NCBI GenBank assembly: GCA_018362895.1
Contig: JAHALR010000006.1
Span: forward strand, 62,001-126,000
Reading direction: 5' to 3'
DNA from: Clostridium sp.
GTDB taxonomy: Bacteria; Cyanobacteriota; Vampirovibrionia; Gastranaerophilales; Gastranaerophilaceae
DNA: 64,000 nucleotides
The notes beneath the pieces are model-generated. The model made no database searches. It saw only the letters and a list, made by a program, of their open reading frames with translations, and was not told the DNA's origin. Position numbers and translations under genes: made by a program. Every line of letters begins with the position of its first letter. Within the stretch, counting starts at the first letter, position 1. Shown in pieces: positions 33,188-41,411 of the stretch.

Positions 33188-34921
33188 TTATGCAAATAAA
33201 TCAGTGACTTCGAATTTATTTACATCAATGAGACCTCTGTCGGTTATCTTGAGTTCCGGTATGACTGAAAGTGAGAGAAATGCCATACTCATAAAGGGCT
33301 CATCTATCTTACAGCCGATTTTTTGTGCTGCAATATCGAGTTGTTTGATTTTCTCCTGAACGTCTTCAGTTGTTTTGTCAGACATAAGACCTGCGATAGG
33401 CAGTTTCAAATGTGCAAGTGTTTTTCCGTTTTCTACGATAATTTTTCCGCCCTGTGATTTGACCAGTTCGACAGCTGCGTAATACATATCATCATCATTT
33501 GTTCCGATTACAATCATATTGTGAGAATCGTGAGCAACTGTTGAGGCTATTGCACCTGATTTCAGCCCGAAACCTTTAACAAATCCCAGTCCTATATTGC
33601 CTGTGGCTTTGTGTCTTTCAATTACGGCAATTTTGAGCATATCATTTTGAGGGTCTGCAATAACAATACCATTTTCAATTTTGGGTGTTTCAAGAGTCTT
33701 TTGTGTAATCAGCTGTTTGGGGATTACGTTTATTGTTTTGACTTTACATTTGTCTTGAGGAGCTTTGATTTGAAAATCTTCTTTGTATAAATATTTGATA
33801 TTCACGGAACCTCTGAGAGCAGGAGCTTTGAATGAGGTTGTGTCTATCGTCATTTTTCCGTTTTCAGCAACCTTTTTTCCGTTTTTAAAGACCATTAAAG
33901 GTTCAAAGTTTTCTAAATCTTTGAAAATGGCAAAGTCTGCTTTGTATCCCGGTGCAATTGCTCCCAAATTTGGGAGGTTGAAATATTCAGCTGTGTTAAG
34001 GCTTGCCATCTGGATTGCTTTTATCGGATTAACTCCGTTTTTCACAGCTTTTTTAACCATTCTGGAGATGTGTTTTGTCAAATGTTTTGGATGTCTGTCA
34101 TCAGTTACGAATACACATTTTCTGGTATTTACGGATTTTAAAACAGGCAGAAGTGATTCAAGGTCTCTTGCTCCTGTTGCTTCTCTGACCATTAAATACA
34201 TTCCAAGTCTTAACTTTTCAATTGCTTCTTCAGGCGTTGTGCATTCATGATCCGAGCGTATACCCGAAGCAATATATGCGCATAAATCTTTGCCGCTCAG
34301 ATGCGGTGCATGTCCGTCAACACGTTTGTTTCTTTCTGTGCCGAGCTTGATTTTGCTCAAAACATTCGAGTCACAGTTTATTACACCGGGGAAATTCATC
34401 ATTTCGGCAATGCCAAGGACCCAGGGTGCATCTATTAAAAGAGCAAGGTCATAGCTGTTCAGATCTACGCCTGAGGTTTCCAGCTCTGTGGCCGGAACAC
34501 AAGAAGGCAGCATCATATATACATCAAGAGGAAGGTTTTTTGTTGCTTCTCTCATAAAGCTGATGCCTTGAAGTCCCATTACGTTAGAAATTTCATGAGG
34601 GTCGGCGATTACTGTTGTTGTACCGGAAGGAACAACCATTTTTGCGAATTCTGACGGCATGAGCATTGAACTTTCAAGATGTACATGTCCGTCAATGAAA
34701 GATGGAGTAACAAACAATCCCTGAGCATCTGTTTCTTCTTTGCCGCAGTAGTCCTGACCTATTCCTGCTATCACTCCGTCTATTATAGCAATGTCACCTT
34801 TGTGAATTTCTTCTGATAGGACATTTACAATGTTTGCGTTTTTGATTATTAAATCCGCAGGGATTTCGCCTTTTGCTGCTTTAATGATTTTTTCCGTGCC
34901 GGTTAATTGTGATGTTTTCAA
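33188..34921 (-). CDS. ade: adenine deaminase
   Basis: Converts adenine to hypoxanthine and ammonia in purine salvage. The 577-residue amidohydrolase shows the metal-binding HxH in IDGHVHLESSM, VIADPHEISNVMG, RSDHECT, FVTDDRHPKHL and the C-terminal domain with VAHDSHNMIVIG and GLMSDKTTEDV. Length and order fit the bacterial Ade family. The start is TTG at 34921 with AAGGAAC 6-7 bases upstream. The gene for the secreted PPC-domain protein lies just upstream with a 14-base gap, so the two may be cotranscribed. Confidence 0.95.
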   Translation of the reverse strand: MKTSQLTGTEKIIKAAKGEIPADLIIKNANIVNVLSEEIHKGDIAIIDGVIAGIGQDYCGKEETDAQGLFVTPSFIDGHVHLESSMLMPSEFAKMVVPSGTTTVIADPHEISNVMGLQGISFMREATKNLPLDVYMMLPSCVPATELETSGVDLNSYDLALLIDAPWVLGIAEMMNFPGVINCDSNVLSKIKLGTERNKRVDGHAPHLSGKDLCAYIASGIRSDHECTTPEEAIEKLRLGMYLMVREATGARDLESLLPVLKSVNTRKCVFVTDDRHPKHLTKHISRMVKKAVKNGVNPIKAIQMASLNTAEYFNLPNLGAIAPGYKADFAIFKDLENFEPLMVFKNGKKVAENGKMTIDTTSFKAPALRGSVNIKYLYKEDFQIKAPQDKCKVKTINVIPKQLITQKTLETPKIENGIVIADPQNDMLKIAVIERHKATGNIGLGFVKGFGLKSGAIASTVAHDSHNMIVIGTNDDDMYYAAVELVKSQGGKIIVENGKTLAHLKLPIAGLMSDKTTEDVQEKIKQLDIAAQKIGCKIDEPFMSMAFLSLSVIPELKITDRGLIDVNKFEVTDLFA

Positions 34922-34935
34922 AATTTGTTCCTTAT

Positions 34936-35469
34936 TTAATCAATTTCAAATATATTTATGCCCATTTCAGGAGCAGGGATTCTTTTGAGCTTTGTGTTCA
35001 AAGGTCTTAAGAAAATTTCTCCGGTAAGAGCAATATCACCACTCAAAAGGTGCCCGCCTGAAACATAGTGGAAGCTGTCAGATGTATTGATGTGAAGGTG
35101 AATGAACGGTTCATTGTCTTTCATCGTCACGTTTCCCATAAGAGCGGTGATTTCAACGCAGTCTTTTATGTGTTTTACTTCGTATTGTTTTGTTTTTGTG
35201 TTGAAAAAACCTATGTTGAGATTTTCGCCTGCGCCAATGCCTTGGATTGTTGCGGCTTGAATTTTTTTGTCTATACAGAACTGTTTGAGAGTTGACATAA
35301 TTTCCTGTCCTTTGTCCAGTCTGATGATATAAGTATCATCAACCAGTCTGTAATGAACATTTGCGGTGTTTTGGGGATTACGCTCTTTTGCCTGTACAGT
35401 AATTTGTGCAGTAAAAATTACTGTTGATAATAATATTAGTGTAAGTGTTAATTTGATTATATTTTTCAT
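34936..35469 (-). CDS. secreted PPC-domain (DUF296) protein
   Basis: A 177-residue protein with a clear signal peptide (about 1-27, ends TVQA) followed by a PPC/DUF296 domain: YIIRLDKGQEIMSTLKQFC, AATIQGIGAGENLNIGFF, VEITALMGNVTM, PFIHLHINTS and GGHLLSGDIALTGEIFLRPL. The His cluster H-x-H and GGHL are the conserved metal-type ligands of bacterial trimeric members. In plants this fold is fused to AT-hooks and binds DNA, but a secreted bacterial form must do something else, and its role is unknown. GAGGAA precedes the ATG. Confidence 0.85.
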   Translation of the reverse strand: MKNIIKLTLTLILLSTVIFTAQITVQAKERNPQNTANVHYRLVDDTYIIRLDKGQEIMSTLKQFCIDKKIQAATIQGIGAGENLNIGFFNTKTKQYEVKHIKDCVEITALMGNVTMKDNEPFIHLHINTSDSFHYVSGGHLLSGDIALTGEIFLRPLNTKLKRIPAPEMGINIFEID

Positions 35470-35631
35470 ATTTCCTCTTTCCGTGCTTATTTTGTTTTAT
35501 TATACAATACTTTCTAAGTTTTTCATTCTTTTGTATGATTTTTTATAAAAAAATAGTGCATTTTAAAAATGATGTGTTATAATAGTAGTAGAATAAAAGT
35601 CTGAAAAAGTGTGTTTAATATAGGTGATGAA

Positions 35632-35907
35632 ATGAAATTGTTTCGTTACGGTTTGGTTTGCTTAATATGCGGCCTTGTAATTTTATCAACGGGCTGCCAA
35701 AAAGGACATGACTCTGTTGTAAATACACGAAGCGGGGTTGTTATTCACAGCAGTGATTTTACTGTTGGCGTAAAACAAAAAGTGTCAGACTTTTCGTCTA
35801 AAAGAAAATCCGATGAAGACAGACAGGAACCAAGAGTTAGCGGAAATGTTATACACCTTGGCGATGGTTATGAAAAAATAGATCTCGGTCCTCTTTTTCG
35901 GGATTAG
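35632..35907 (+). CDS. small putative lipoprotein
   Basis: A 91-residue protein with an N-terminal signal of the lipoprotein type: MKLFRYGLVCLICGLVILSTGC. The lipobox is L-S-T-G-C, slightly unusual at position -3. The mature part is short and hydrophilic (VVNTRSGVVIHSSDFTVG, ending LGDGYEKIDLGPLFRD), without known domain. ATG at 35632 is preferred because AGGTGA lies upstream. A TATAAT is present at about 35579. Function unknown. Confidence 0.65.
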   Translation: MKLFRYGLVCLICGLVILSTGCQKGHDSVVNTRSGVVIHSSDFTVGVKQKVSDFSSKRKSDEDRQEPRVSGNVIHLGDGYEKIDLGPLFRD

Positions 35908-36030
35908 CAATAAATAGAATAAAATTTTTTATAATAAATCCGGCATAATTTGTGCCTTATATTGTTTAATTTTATTTGTTTTTGTATTACTATAATTGTA
36001 ATTGTATATGAATAGAATAAAGGAATAAAA

Positions 36031-36381
36031 ATGAATTATACTCACGGCAGTTTAGAAAATGAAATTTTGAAAACAATCTGGATGTTAGAAGATATATCGG
36101 AAGAAGATGTTTCAGTGAACGAAGTTCAGGAAGTAATAAACAGAAATTCCGAATCATCAAGAGCATATACCACTGTAAAAACAGTGATGGACAGACTGGT
36201 GGATAAAAATATGCTCGTTAGATATAAGCAGGGCAAAAAGTTCTTTTACAAAACCGTTTCTTCCCGTGATGAAATGGCTCAAAAAGCTATCAAAAGGCTT
36301 GCCAGCCAATATTTTAACAACGATTTGAATTCATTAATGGATGCTATAAAAAAGGAATGCAGAACTGCGGAACTTGTTTAA
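36031..36381 (+). CDS. BlaI/MecI/CopY-family transcriptional repressor
   Basis: A 116-residue winged-helix DNA-binding protein. Family features: LENEILKTIWMLED at the N-terminus, AYTTVKTVMDRLVDKNML (recognition helix) and the wing VRYKQGKKFFYKTV. Such regulators usually control beta-lactamase or copper genes and often pair with a BlaR1-like sensor. No such partner is visible here; the next gene, overlapping by 8 bases, is unrelated in sequence. Good ribosome binding site (AAAGGAA). Target unknown. Confidence 0.88.
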   Translation: MNYTHGSLENEILKTIWMLEDISEEDVSVNEVQEVINRNSESSRAYTTVKTVMDRLVDKNMLVRYKQGKKFFYKTVSSRDEMAQKAIKRLASQYFNNDLNSLMDAIKKECRTAELV

Positions 36382-36799
36382 TTTTTTCAAAAATTTTAAG
36401 AGGTTAAAAATTCTGCCTCAAAAATCATTGGAAGAAAAAGATTATACAAAAGACAGACAGTATGTAGGTAATATTATAATTGCCGTTATGACTGAGAGAA
36501 TATCTGTCAAAAGAGGATTGCTGCTTTTTCCGAAAGGCTGTCAGGATCCTTCGATTCATGCTGCCTGGCATGCTTTGTGTCATTATGAGGCTGATGAAGA
36601 CATAAGGGCAAAAGATTTGGAATATAACAATCAACAGATAGAACTTCTGGAGATGATTGCTTTTGCTTTCAAAGACGGAAGTCCGCTTCCCCAGAATATA
36701 ATTGAAAGTTACAAACCTTATTATGAAGAAGATCCTATTTCTTATGAAGATGGTTTGAAAGGTCTTATTAAAAGGCTTTTAAGGTTTGTGAACTTTTAG
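36374..36799 (+). CDS. hypothetical protein coupled to the BlaI-type regulator
   Basis: A 141-residue protein beginning at TTG 36374 inside the end of the regulator gene, so translation is probably coupled. No signal peptide or membrane helix. Identifiable text: VGNIIIAVMTERISVKRGLLLFPKGCQDPSIHAAWHALCHYEADEDIR, then a helix LEYNNQQIELLEMIAFAF. The cluster HAAWHALCHYEADED has His and Asp residues that could bind metal. Not recognised. The convergent CHASE2 gene overlaps its last 4 bases. Confidence 0.72.
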   Translation: MFNFFKNFKRLKILPQKSLEEKDYTKDRQYVGNIIIAVMTERISVKRGLLLFPKGCQDPSIHAAWHALCHYEADEDIRAKDLEYNNQQIELLEMIAFAFKDGSPLPQNIIESYKPYYEEDPISYEDGLKGLIKRLLRFVNF

Positions 36800-38652
36800 C
36801 TTTCTTCATCTTTAGCCAGGTTACCCACCTGGTTTCTGCCGTGTTCTTTTGCTTTATAGAGGCATTCGTCAGCAAATTTAATCATATCAGCAGGTGTTTC
36901 ACCATTTTGTGGGTAAGTTGACACACCCAGGCTTATTGTAACTTTTACTTCATTTCCGTTTACAAGTTTTAGAGGATGTTCTGACACAGCGTTGCATATT
37001 TTTTGTGCTGTTATAAGAGCTTCTTCATTGTTTGTGTTGGTGAGAATTATTGCCATTTCTTCACCGCCGTACCTGCAAACTATGTCTGTGCTTCTTACAT
37101 TTCTTTTCAGAATTTGAGCAACCTGTCTCAATACAGCATCTCCTGACTGATGTCCATAGGTATCATTGAATTTTTTAAAGAAATCAATGTCTATCATAAT
37201 CAGGGAGAACGGCTTATTGTAGCGTTTTCCTGTTTCTATATTTTGAAGCATTTGTTCTTGAAAATATCTATGGTTGTACAGTTCTGTGAGTCCGTCTGTT
37301 GTTGCCAGTGCGTAGGTATATTCAAGGTCTCTTGATTTTAATATGTATTTTGCAAGATAAACGGCAATGAATACAAGAATAATTGACACTATGGGCAGGA
37401 CGATACCTATCCAGAGGTTAAACCAGTGCATTACAGCGGTAGCAGTGATTGTATATATAATGCTTGTCAAAATGGCAATAAGCGAAGAGATTACTGTTGA
37501 TTCGCTTCTGATTACTATCAGTCCGACAAAAAGGCTTAGCAGAAGGCTTATTAAAATATCATACAAGGGTGGAAGCCTTTTTATAAAATTATTATCCAAA
37601 ATATTATTGATAAATGTTGTATGAATTTCTACACCTGGAAAAATTCTGTCTGTCGGAACGCTTTTCAGGTCAAAAAGAGAGGTTGCGCTTGTTCCTATAT
37701 ATATGATTTTATCCTGGAAATAGTTTTGTGGTATGAGTCGGGCTTTTTCATACATAGTTTTTTCAACTTTCCACATAGGGATGTATTCAAAAGAATTCTG
37801 GTTGTTCATTCCGCTTGGTCCATACCAGTTTAGAATGGCTGTTCCGTTGAGTGTGAGCGGCATTTTTCTGTATCCGAGAAGTAGTTCATCATTCTTATTG
37901 ATAATATATTCACTAAGTTTGAGTCCTTCTTTTTTTTCGAGATATTTTTGAGCTACTTTCAATGCCAGGTGCGGGTAGAAATCATTTTTATAAACTACAA
38001 ACGGCGGCAAGTCTCTTGCGATTCCGTCATTTTCGCGAATAATGTTTATGTGCCCGATGTTAGGTGTTGAGTCAATAATCTGGCTGATTATTGCACGACA
38101 GTTCTTAAAATCAAGGTATTCATTTTTGAAGTTTACTTTAGAATTGTTGTTGACTTTTGCTTTCAAATAGTCGGGAAGGTCAACAGGTTTTCTAAGGTCA
38201 AAAGACTGGTTATCAAAGTTTATAGATGTAAATACATTATCGTATTTTGCTATGTTGTCGGCAAGTTTGTTGTCAGCGTTATTGCTGCTTTTAAGTGATT
38301 TAACAAACATCAGGTCAAAAGCAATTGCCGCAGGTTTGTGTTTTTCAAGATAAGTAATCAAGTCGGCATATATGCTTCTTGAAATCGGCCATTCTCCGTA
38401 TTTTCCGAAAAGATACTCGTAGCTTTCTTCATCAACAGAGATTATGACAATGTCTTTGTTTACCTTTTTGTATGGAGACAAAAGACTCTGACGCACATCA
38501 AAGGTTTTGTTTTCTATTGTTGCAAAGAAATTTCTTACATAAGGCTGGCTCAAAAGGCTGAACAAAAGCCCTACTGTAATAATGATGTATACTGAATAAA
38601 GCAGGTATTTCAAAAATACTTTATCGTTAAGATATTTTTTAAACTTTTCCAT
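36796..38652 (-). CDS. CHASE2-domain diguanylate cyclase
   Basis: A 618-residue sensor: an N-terminal helix, an extracytoplasmic CHASE2 domain (KNKTFDVRQSLL, VNKDIVIISVDEESYEYLFGKYGEWPISRSIYADLI, AIAFDLMF), three membrane helices (about residues 345-430) and a C-terminal GGDEF domain. The GGDEF part has DGLTELYNHRYFQE, MIDIDFFKKFNDTYGHQSGDAVL and RYGGEEMAIIL; the active loop reads GGEEM, so the usual Phe is Met but the two Gly and two acidic residues remain. Catalysis of c-di-GMP synthesis is likely. ATG at 38652 is chosen; a GTG at 38670 is in frame. Neither has a strong ribosome binding site. Confidence 0.88.
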   Translation of the reverse strand: MEKFKKYLNDKVFLKYLLYSVYIIITVGLLFSLLSQPYVRNFFATIENKTFDVRQSLLSPYKKVNKDIVIISVDEESYEYLFGKYGEWPISRSIYADLITYLEKHKPAAIAFDLMFVKSLKSSNNADNKLADNIAKYDNVFTSINFDNQSFDLRKPVDLPDYLKAKVNNNSKVNFKNEYLDFKNCRAIISQIIDSTPNIGHINIIRENDGIARDLPPFVVYKNDFYPHLALKVAQKYLEKKEGLKLSEYIINKNDELLLGYRKMPLTLNGTAILNWYGPSGMNNQNSFEYIPMWKVEKTMYEKARLIPQNYFQDKIIYIGTSATSLFDLKSVPTDRIFPGVEIHTTFINNILDNNFIKRLPPLYDILISLLLSLFVGLIVIRSESTVISSLIAILTSIIYTITATAVMHWFNLWIGIVLPIVSIILVFIAVYLAKYILKSRDLEYTYALATTDGLTELYNHRYFQEQMLQNIETGKRYNKPFSLIMIDIDFFKKFNDTYGHQSGDAVLRQVAQILKRNVRSTDIVCRYGGEEMAIILTNTNNEEALITAQKICNAVSEHPLKLVNGNEVKVTISLGVSTYPQNGETPADMIKFADECLYKAKEHGRNQVGNLAKDEES

Positions 38653-38761
38653 AATTATTTTCACACACAATTTTGTTAAACTCTAATAACAGCGAGGTTA
38701 AGTCAATCAGCTCGTCAGGATTTTGCAAATACTTTAGCAGGCATTCTTCATTCAAATTCAT
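38639..38761 (-). CDS. 40-residue small protein upstream of and overlapping the CHASE2 gene
   Basis: A short frame (MNLNEECLLKYLQNPDELID then LTSLLLEFNKIVCENNYGKV) with helical heptad-like spacing of Leu. GAGAGA lies about 8 bases before the ATG. It overlaps the start of the CHASE2 gene by 14 bases, which would couple their translation and would explain the lack of a ribosome binding site there. Too short for domain recognition; its reality rests on codon content and position. Confidence 0.4.
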   Translation of the reverse strand: MNLNEECLLKYLQNPDELIDLTSLLLEFNKIVCENNYGKV

Positions 38762-38855
38762 CTTTTAACTCTCTCAAATTTTTCTAATAGTCGGGTCGGG
38801 GGGACATTCTTATTTTGACAAAATTTGAATATTAAAAAATCACCTTAATAATGGA

Positions 38856-40247
38856 TTAATAAGAATTGTTTTCAATTTGTTCATCGATTATATCTTTTAT
38901 TGTAAAAAGCTGTTTCATTGTTTTTCTTTGTACGTCAAAGAACATGGGTATGTCTTTTGTTTTCGGGTCATCAAAACATGTTTGGGCATGGTGTATCATA
39001 AGCGAATAGGGGCGTGGTACCGTATAGGCTCTGGCTATGACATTGTTTTCTTTGTCCAAAAGTTCTGTTTTTTTGTCAAATACGTCTGTTGAGATTTTTA
39101 TTTTGTTTCCGTCTTTGCCTTCAATAAGGATATAAGTCTCTCTGTTTTTCATATACTGGGCTGTTTCCATGTATACAGGGATTTTTTTATTGAGCCTGCC
39201 TTTGATAACTGCTCTGTCTTCAGCTTCATTTTTGTGTACGGCAGAAAATTTTGTGTCTTTAAATTTTTCGGCAGATACATAATTAATATCTGTAAGCTCA
39301 AGTCCCATAAGATTGAGCAGATTCGAGATGTGGACTTGTAAATCGAGAATGACTCCTCCGCCTTCTGATTTGTCCTTCAGCCATTTTCTTTTTTCAAAAT
39401 CTTCAGCACCGTGTTCTATTGTTTTACAGATAATGTTTTTTATTTCATCCGGTGTGTAAAAAGCTTTAGCTTTCTTTATTGAATTGCTGAATTTCTTATC
39501 TTTTGAATCATCAAATTGGATTGTTACAGCTTCTTTGTATGGCATTTTAACTCCCATAAGACGGAGCGCGGGTAGTTGTGAAAAGAAGAAAAAGTCACCG
39601 AAATAAAGCGGGGTTTTTGAAGTTTTAACTGTGTTTTCAAGTTCTGCCAGTTCTTTTCTTGAGATACAGATTGGCTTGTCTGTATAAATTCCGTTTAGGG
39701 ATTGATTTTTTGAAAGTGCGTTAATTTGTGGTGTGTGAAATTTGTTCGGTGAAATAATGTAAACAACTCCGTTTTCTATGTCATCCAATCCTTTTAGTAT
39801 GTTGTAGCCTTTATATTCTTGATGAATTTCATCGATTTGAAGAAGTTTCGGATCAAAAATTCCGATTTCTCCGGAGTTTTTGTCATAGTAGAAATCTATT
39901 GTTTCACCAAGTTTTAAAAAATTGCTAAAAATAGCACCTGCGCCGAGAATGTTTGCCTGTTTTCCGTAAAAGATTCTTTCATAGCTGTTTGGGATGTCAT
40001 CAAAGATGTCCGAACTCTCAAATTTGTACATTGGAGAGTTTTCTTGAAACTTTAAGGCATCGATTGTGCTTTTGGGATAATATCCGAAAGACGGATGAAA
40101 ACTGAGGTATGAATTGTATCCCGGCAGTTTGGGTTCTTGTTGTAAAGTATGTGAAGGTTGAGAGGTGTTTAAATGATTTTTGGGTTTTAAAACTTGATTG
40201 TATTCAAAATATCCCAAAGGGAGTGCTCTCAGAGAATTTATGTTCAT
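38856..40247 (-). CDS. divergent oxidoreductase (Gfo/Idh/MocA-like) with N-terminal extension
   Basis: A 463-residue protein. The middle and C-terminal part shows Gfo/Idh/MocA features: YTDKPICISRKELAELENTVKTS (the EKP-Ala helix), a long helix and EGGGVILDLQVHISNLLNLMG (the GGG-x-x-x-D-x-x-x-H catalytic segment). The expected N-terminal nucleotide-binding glycine loop is poorly kept (NILGAGAIFSNFL is a possible remnant). Residues 1-90 form a Pro/Tyr/Ser-rich extension starting MNINSLRALPLGYF. CGGAAGA precedes the ATG. Substrate and even cofactor binding are uncertain. Confidence 0.72.
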   Translation of the reverse strand: MNINSLRALPLGYFEYNQVLKPKNHLNTSQPSHTLQQEPKLPGYNSYLSFHPSFGYYPKSTIDALKFQENSPMYKFESSDIFDDIPNSYERIFYGKQANILGAGAIFSNFLKLGETIDFYYDKNSGEIGIFDPKLLQIDEIHQEYKGYNILKGLDDIENGVVYIISPNKFHTPQINALSKNQSLNGIYTDKPICISRKELAELENTVKTSKTPLYFGDFFFFSQLPALRLMGVKMPYKEAVTIQFDDSKDKKFSNSIKKAKAFYTPDEIKNIICKTIEHGAEDFEKRKWLKDKSEGGGVILDLQVHISNLLNLMGLELTDINYVSAEKFKDTKFSAVHKNEAEDRAVIKGRLNKKIPVYMETAQYMKNRETYILIEGKDGNKIKISTDVFDKKTELLDKENNVIARAYTVPRPYSLMIHHAQTCFDDPKTKDIPMFFDVQRKTMKQLFTIKDIIDEQIENNSY

Positions 40248-40386
40248 TTTTTTCTTCCGGTTGTACGATTATTTGAAAACCCCAAAAAGAAATCTTTGAT
40301 GCTTTTTCGAACTTATTTTGATGTTTATTTACAATTATTAATAATTAAGAAATTCTTAAAATTAAAAAATTCTAATACCAAATTGT

Positions 40387-40392
40387 TATAAT
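40387..40392 (+). promoter_or_regulatory. -10 box for a leaderless histidine-kinase transcript
   Basis: TATAAT, then exactly six bases (TAGAAT), then the ATG at 40399. No Shine-Dalgarno sequence is present. Confidence 0.6.
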
Positions 40393-40398
40393 TAGAAT

Positions 40399-41409
40399 AT
40401 GGAAAAAATAAATTTTGAAAAAATTGTGGAAAATTTAGAAGAAATTGTTGTTGCGGTTGATTATGACAATAAAATTCTCTATGCAAACAGAGCTTTTTGC
40501 TCACTTTTTAACACTAACTGTGAAACCCTGAAAGGTAAAATTATTTTTGATTTTGTTCCTGAAAGTAAGGATACTGTCGTTATAAAAGATTTTACTTATA
40601 AGATTTCCAAAAAGGACGATGAGTTTTGTTCATACTTCTTCCTTTCTGTGATAGACAGTGAAATTGAAAAAGTTTACTCCGACTTTATTTCAACTGTCAG
40701 CCATGAGCTTCGCACTCCTCTTACAAGCATACGAGGTTTTGCCGATACAATGCTTATGTCATATGAGAAACTGGATGAAGGACAGATAAAGAAGTTTTTG
40801 TCTATAATAAAAGAACAATCAAACAGACTCATAAAACTGGTTGAGAATCTGCTTTCAATTTCAAAAATACAGGTACAGCAGAGCAATCTTGTTTATAAAT
40901 CAGTGAATGTAAAATCACAGGTTGAACAGGCCGTTTATGTTTTAAAAAACCAGTATCCTGAGCATCCTTTTGAACTGAAGGTTGAGGACAACATACCTCC
41001 AGTTCTTGCTGATGAGAACAAATTTCAGCAAATTATGATAAACCTTCTGGATAATGCTGCTAAATATTCTTATGAAAAAGGTGCTGTTTCCGTTGTGATT
41101 TCGAACTCTCACAATAAAAATACGGAGAATTTTGTCAGCATAAAGGTTGAAGACCACGGGGTCGGGATTGAGCCTGAGAATATGACAAAGATTTTTGAAA
41201 AATTTGCAAGAATTGAAAACCATTTGACCAGAAAAACTCAAGGCAGCGGGCTCGGGCTTTATATTGTAAAAAGTCTTGTTGAGAAAATGGGCGGAAAAAT
41301 CTTTGTACAAAGTTCCACTGTTCTTCCTAACAGCGGTTCGACTTTTGAAGTGCTTCTTCCTGCTGCTACTTACACCAGCCAGAGTATAAAAGCTATGGAG
41401 GACAGATAG
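40399..41409 (+). CDS. PAS-domain sensor histidine kinase
   Basis: A 336-residue soluble kinase without membrane helix. Order: a PAS domain (about 8-90, VDYDNKILYANRAFCSLF), an HisKA helix with FISTVSHELRTPLTSIRGF (His102 is the phosphorylated residue), and an HATPase domain with N box NLLDNAAKY, G1 DHGVGI and G2 GSGLGLYIVKSL. The next gene, two bases later, encodes a response regulator, so they form a two-component pair. The signal is probably cytoplasmic. It is preceded by a leaderless-type promoter. Confidence 0.92.
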   Translation: MEKINFEKIVENLEEIVVAVDYDNKILYANRAFCSLFNTNCETLKGKIIFDFVPESKDTVVIKDFTYKISKKDDEFCSYFFLSVIDSEIEKVYSDFISTVSHELRTPLTSIRGFADTMLMSYEKLDEGQIKKFLSIIKEQSNRLIKLVENLLSISKIQVQQSNLVYKSVNVKSQVEQAVYVLKNQYPEHPFELKVEDNIPPVLADENKFQQIMINLLDNAAKYSYEKGAVSVVISNSHNKNTENFVSIKVEDHGVGIEPENMTKIFEKFARIENHLTRKTQGSGLGLYIVKSLVEKMGGKIFVQSSTVLPNSGSTFEVLLPAATYTSQSIKAMEDR

Positions 41410-41411
41410 TT

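Noticed and set aside
36796..38652. GGEEM loop as sign of an inactive cyclase
   Set aside because: Both Gly and both acidic residues of the active loop are kept; replacement of the last Phe by Met alone does not argue for loss of activity.
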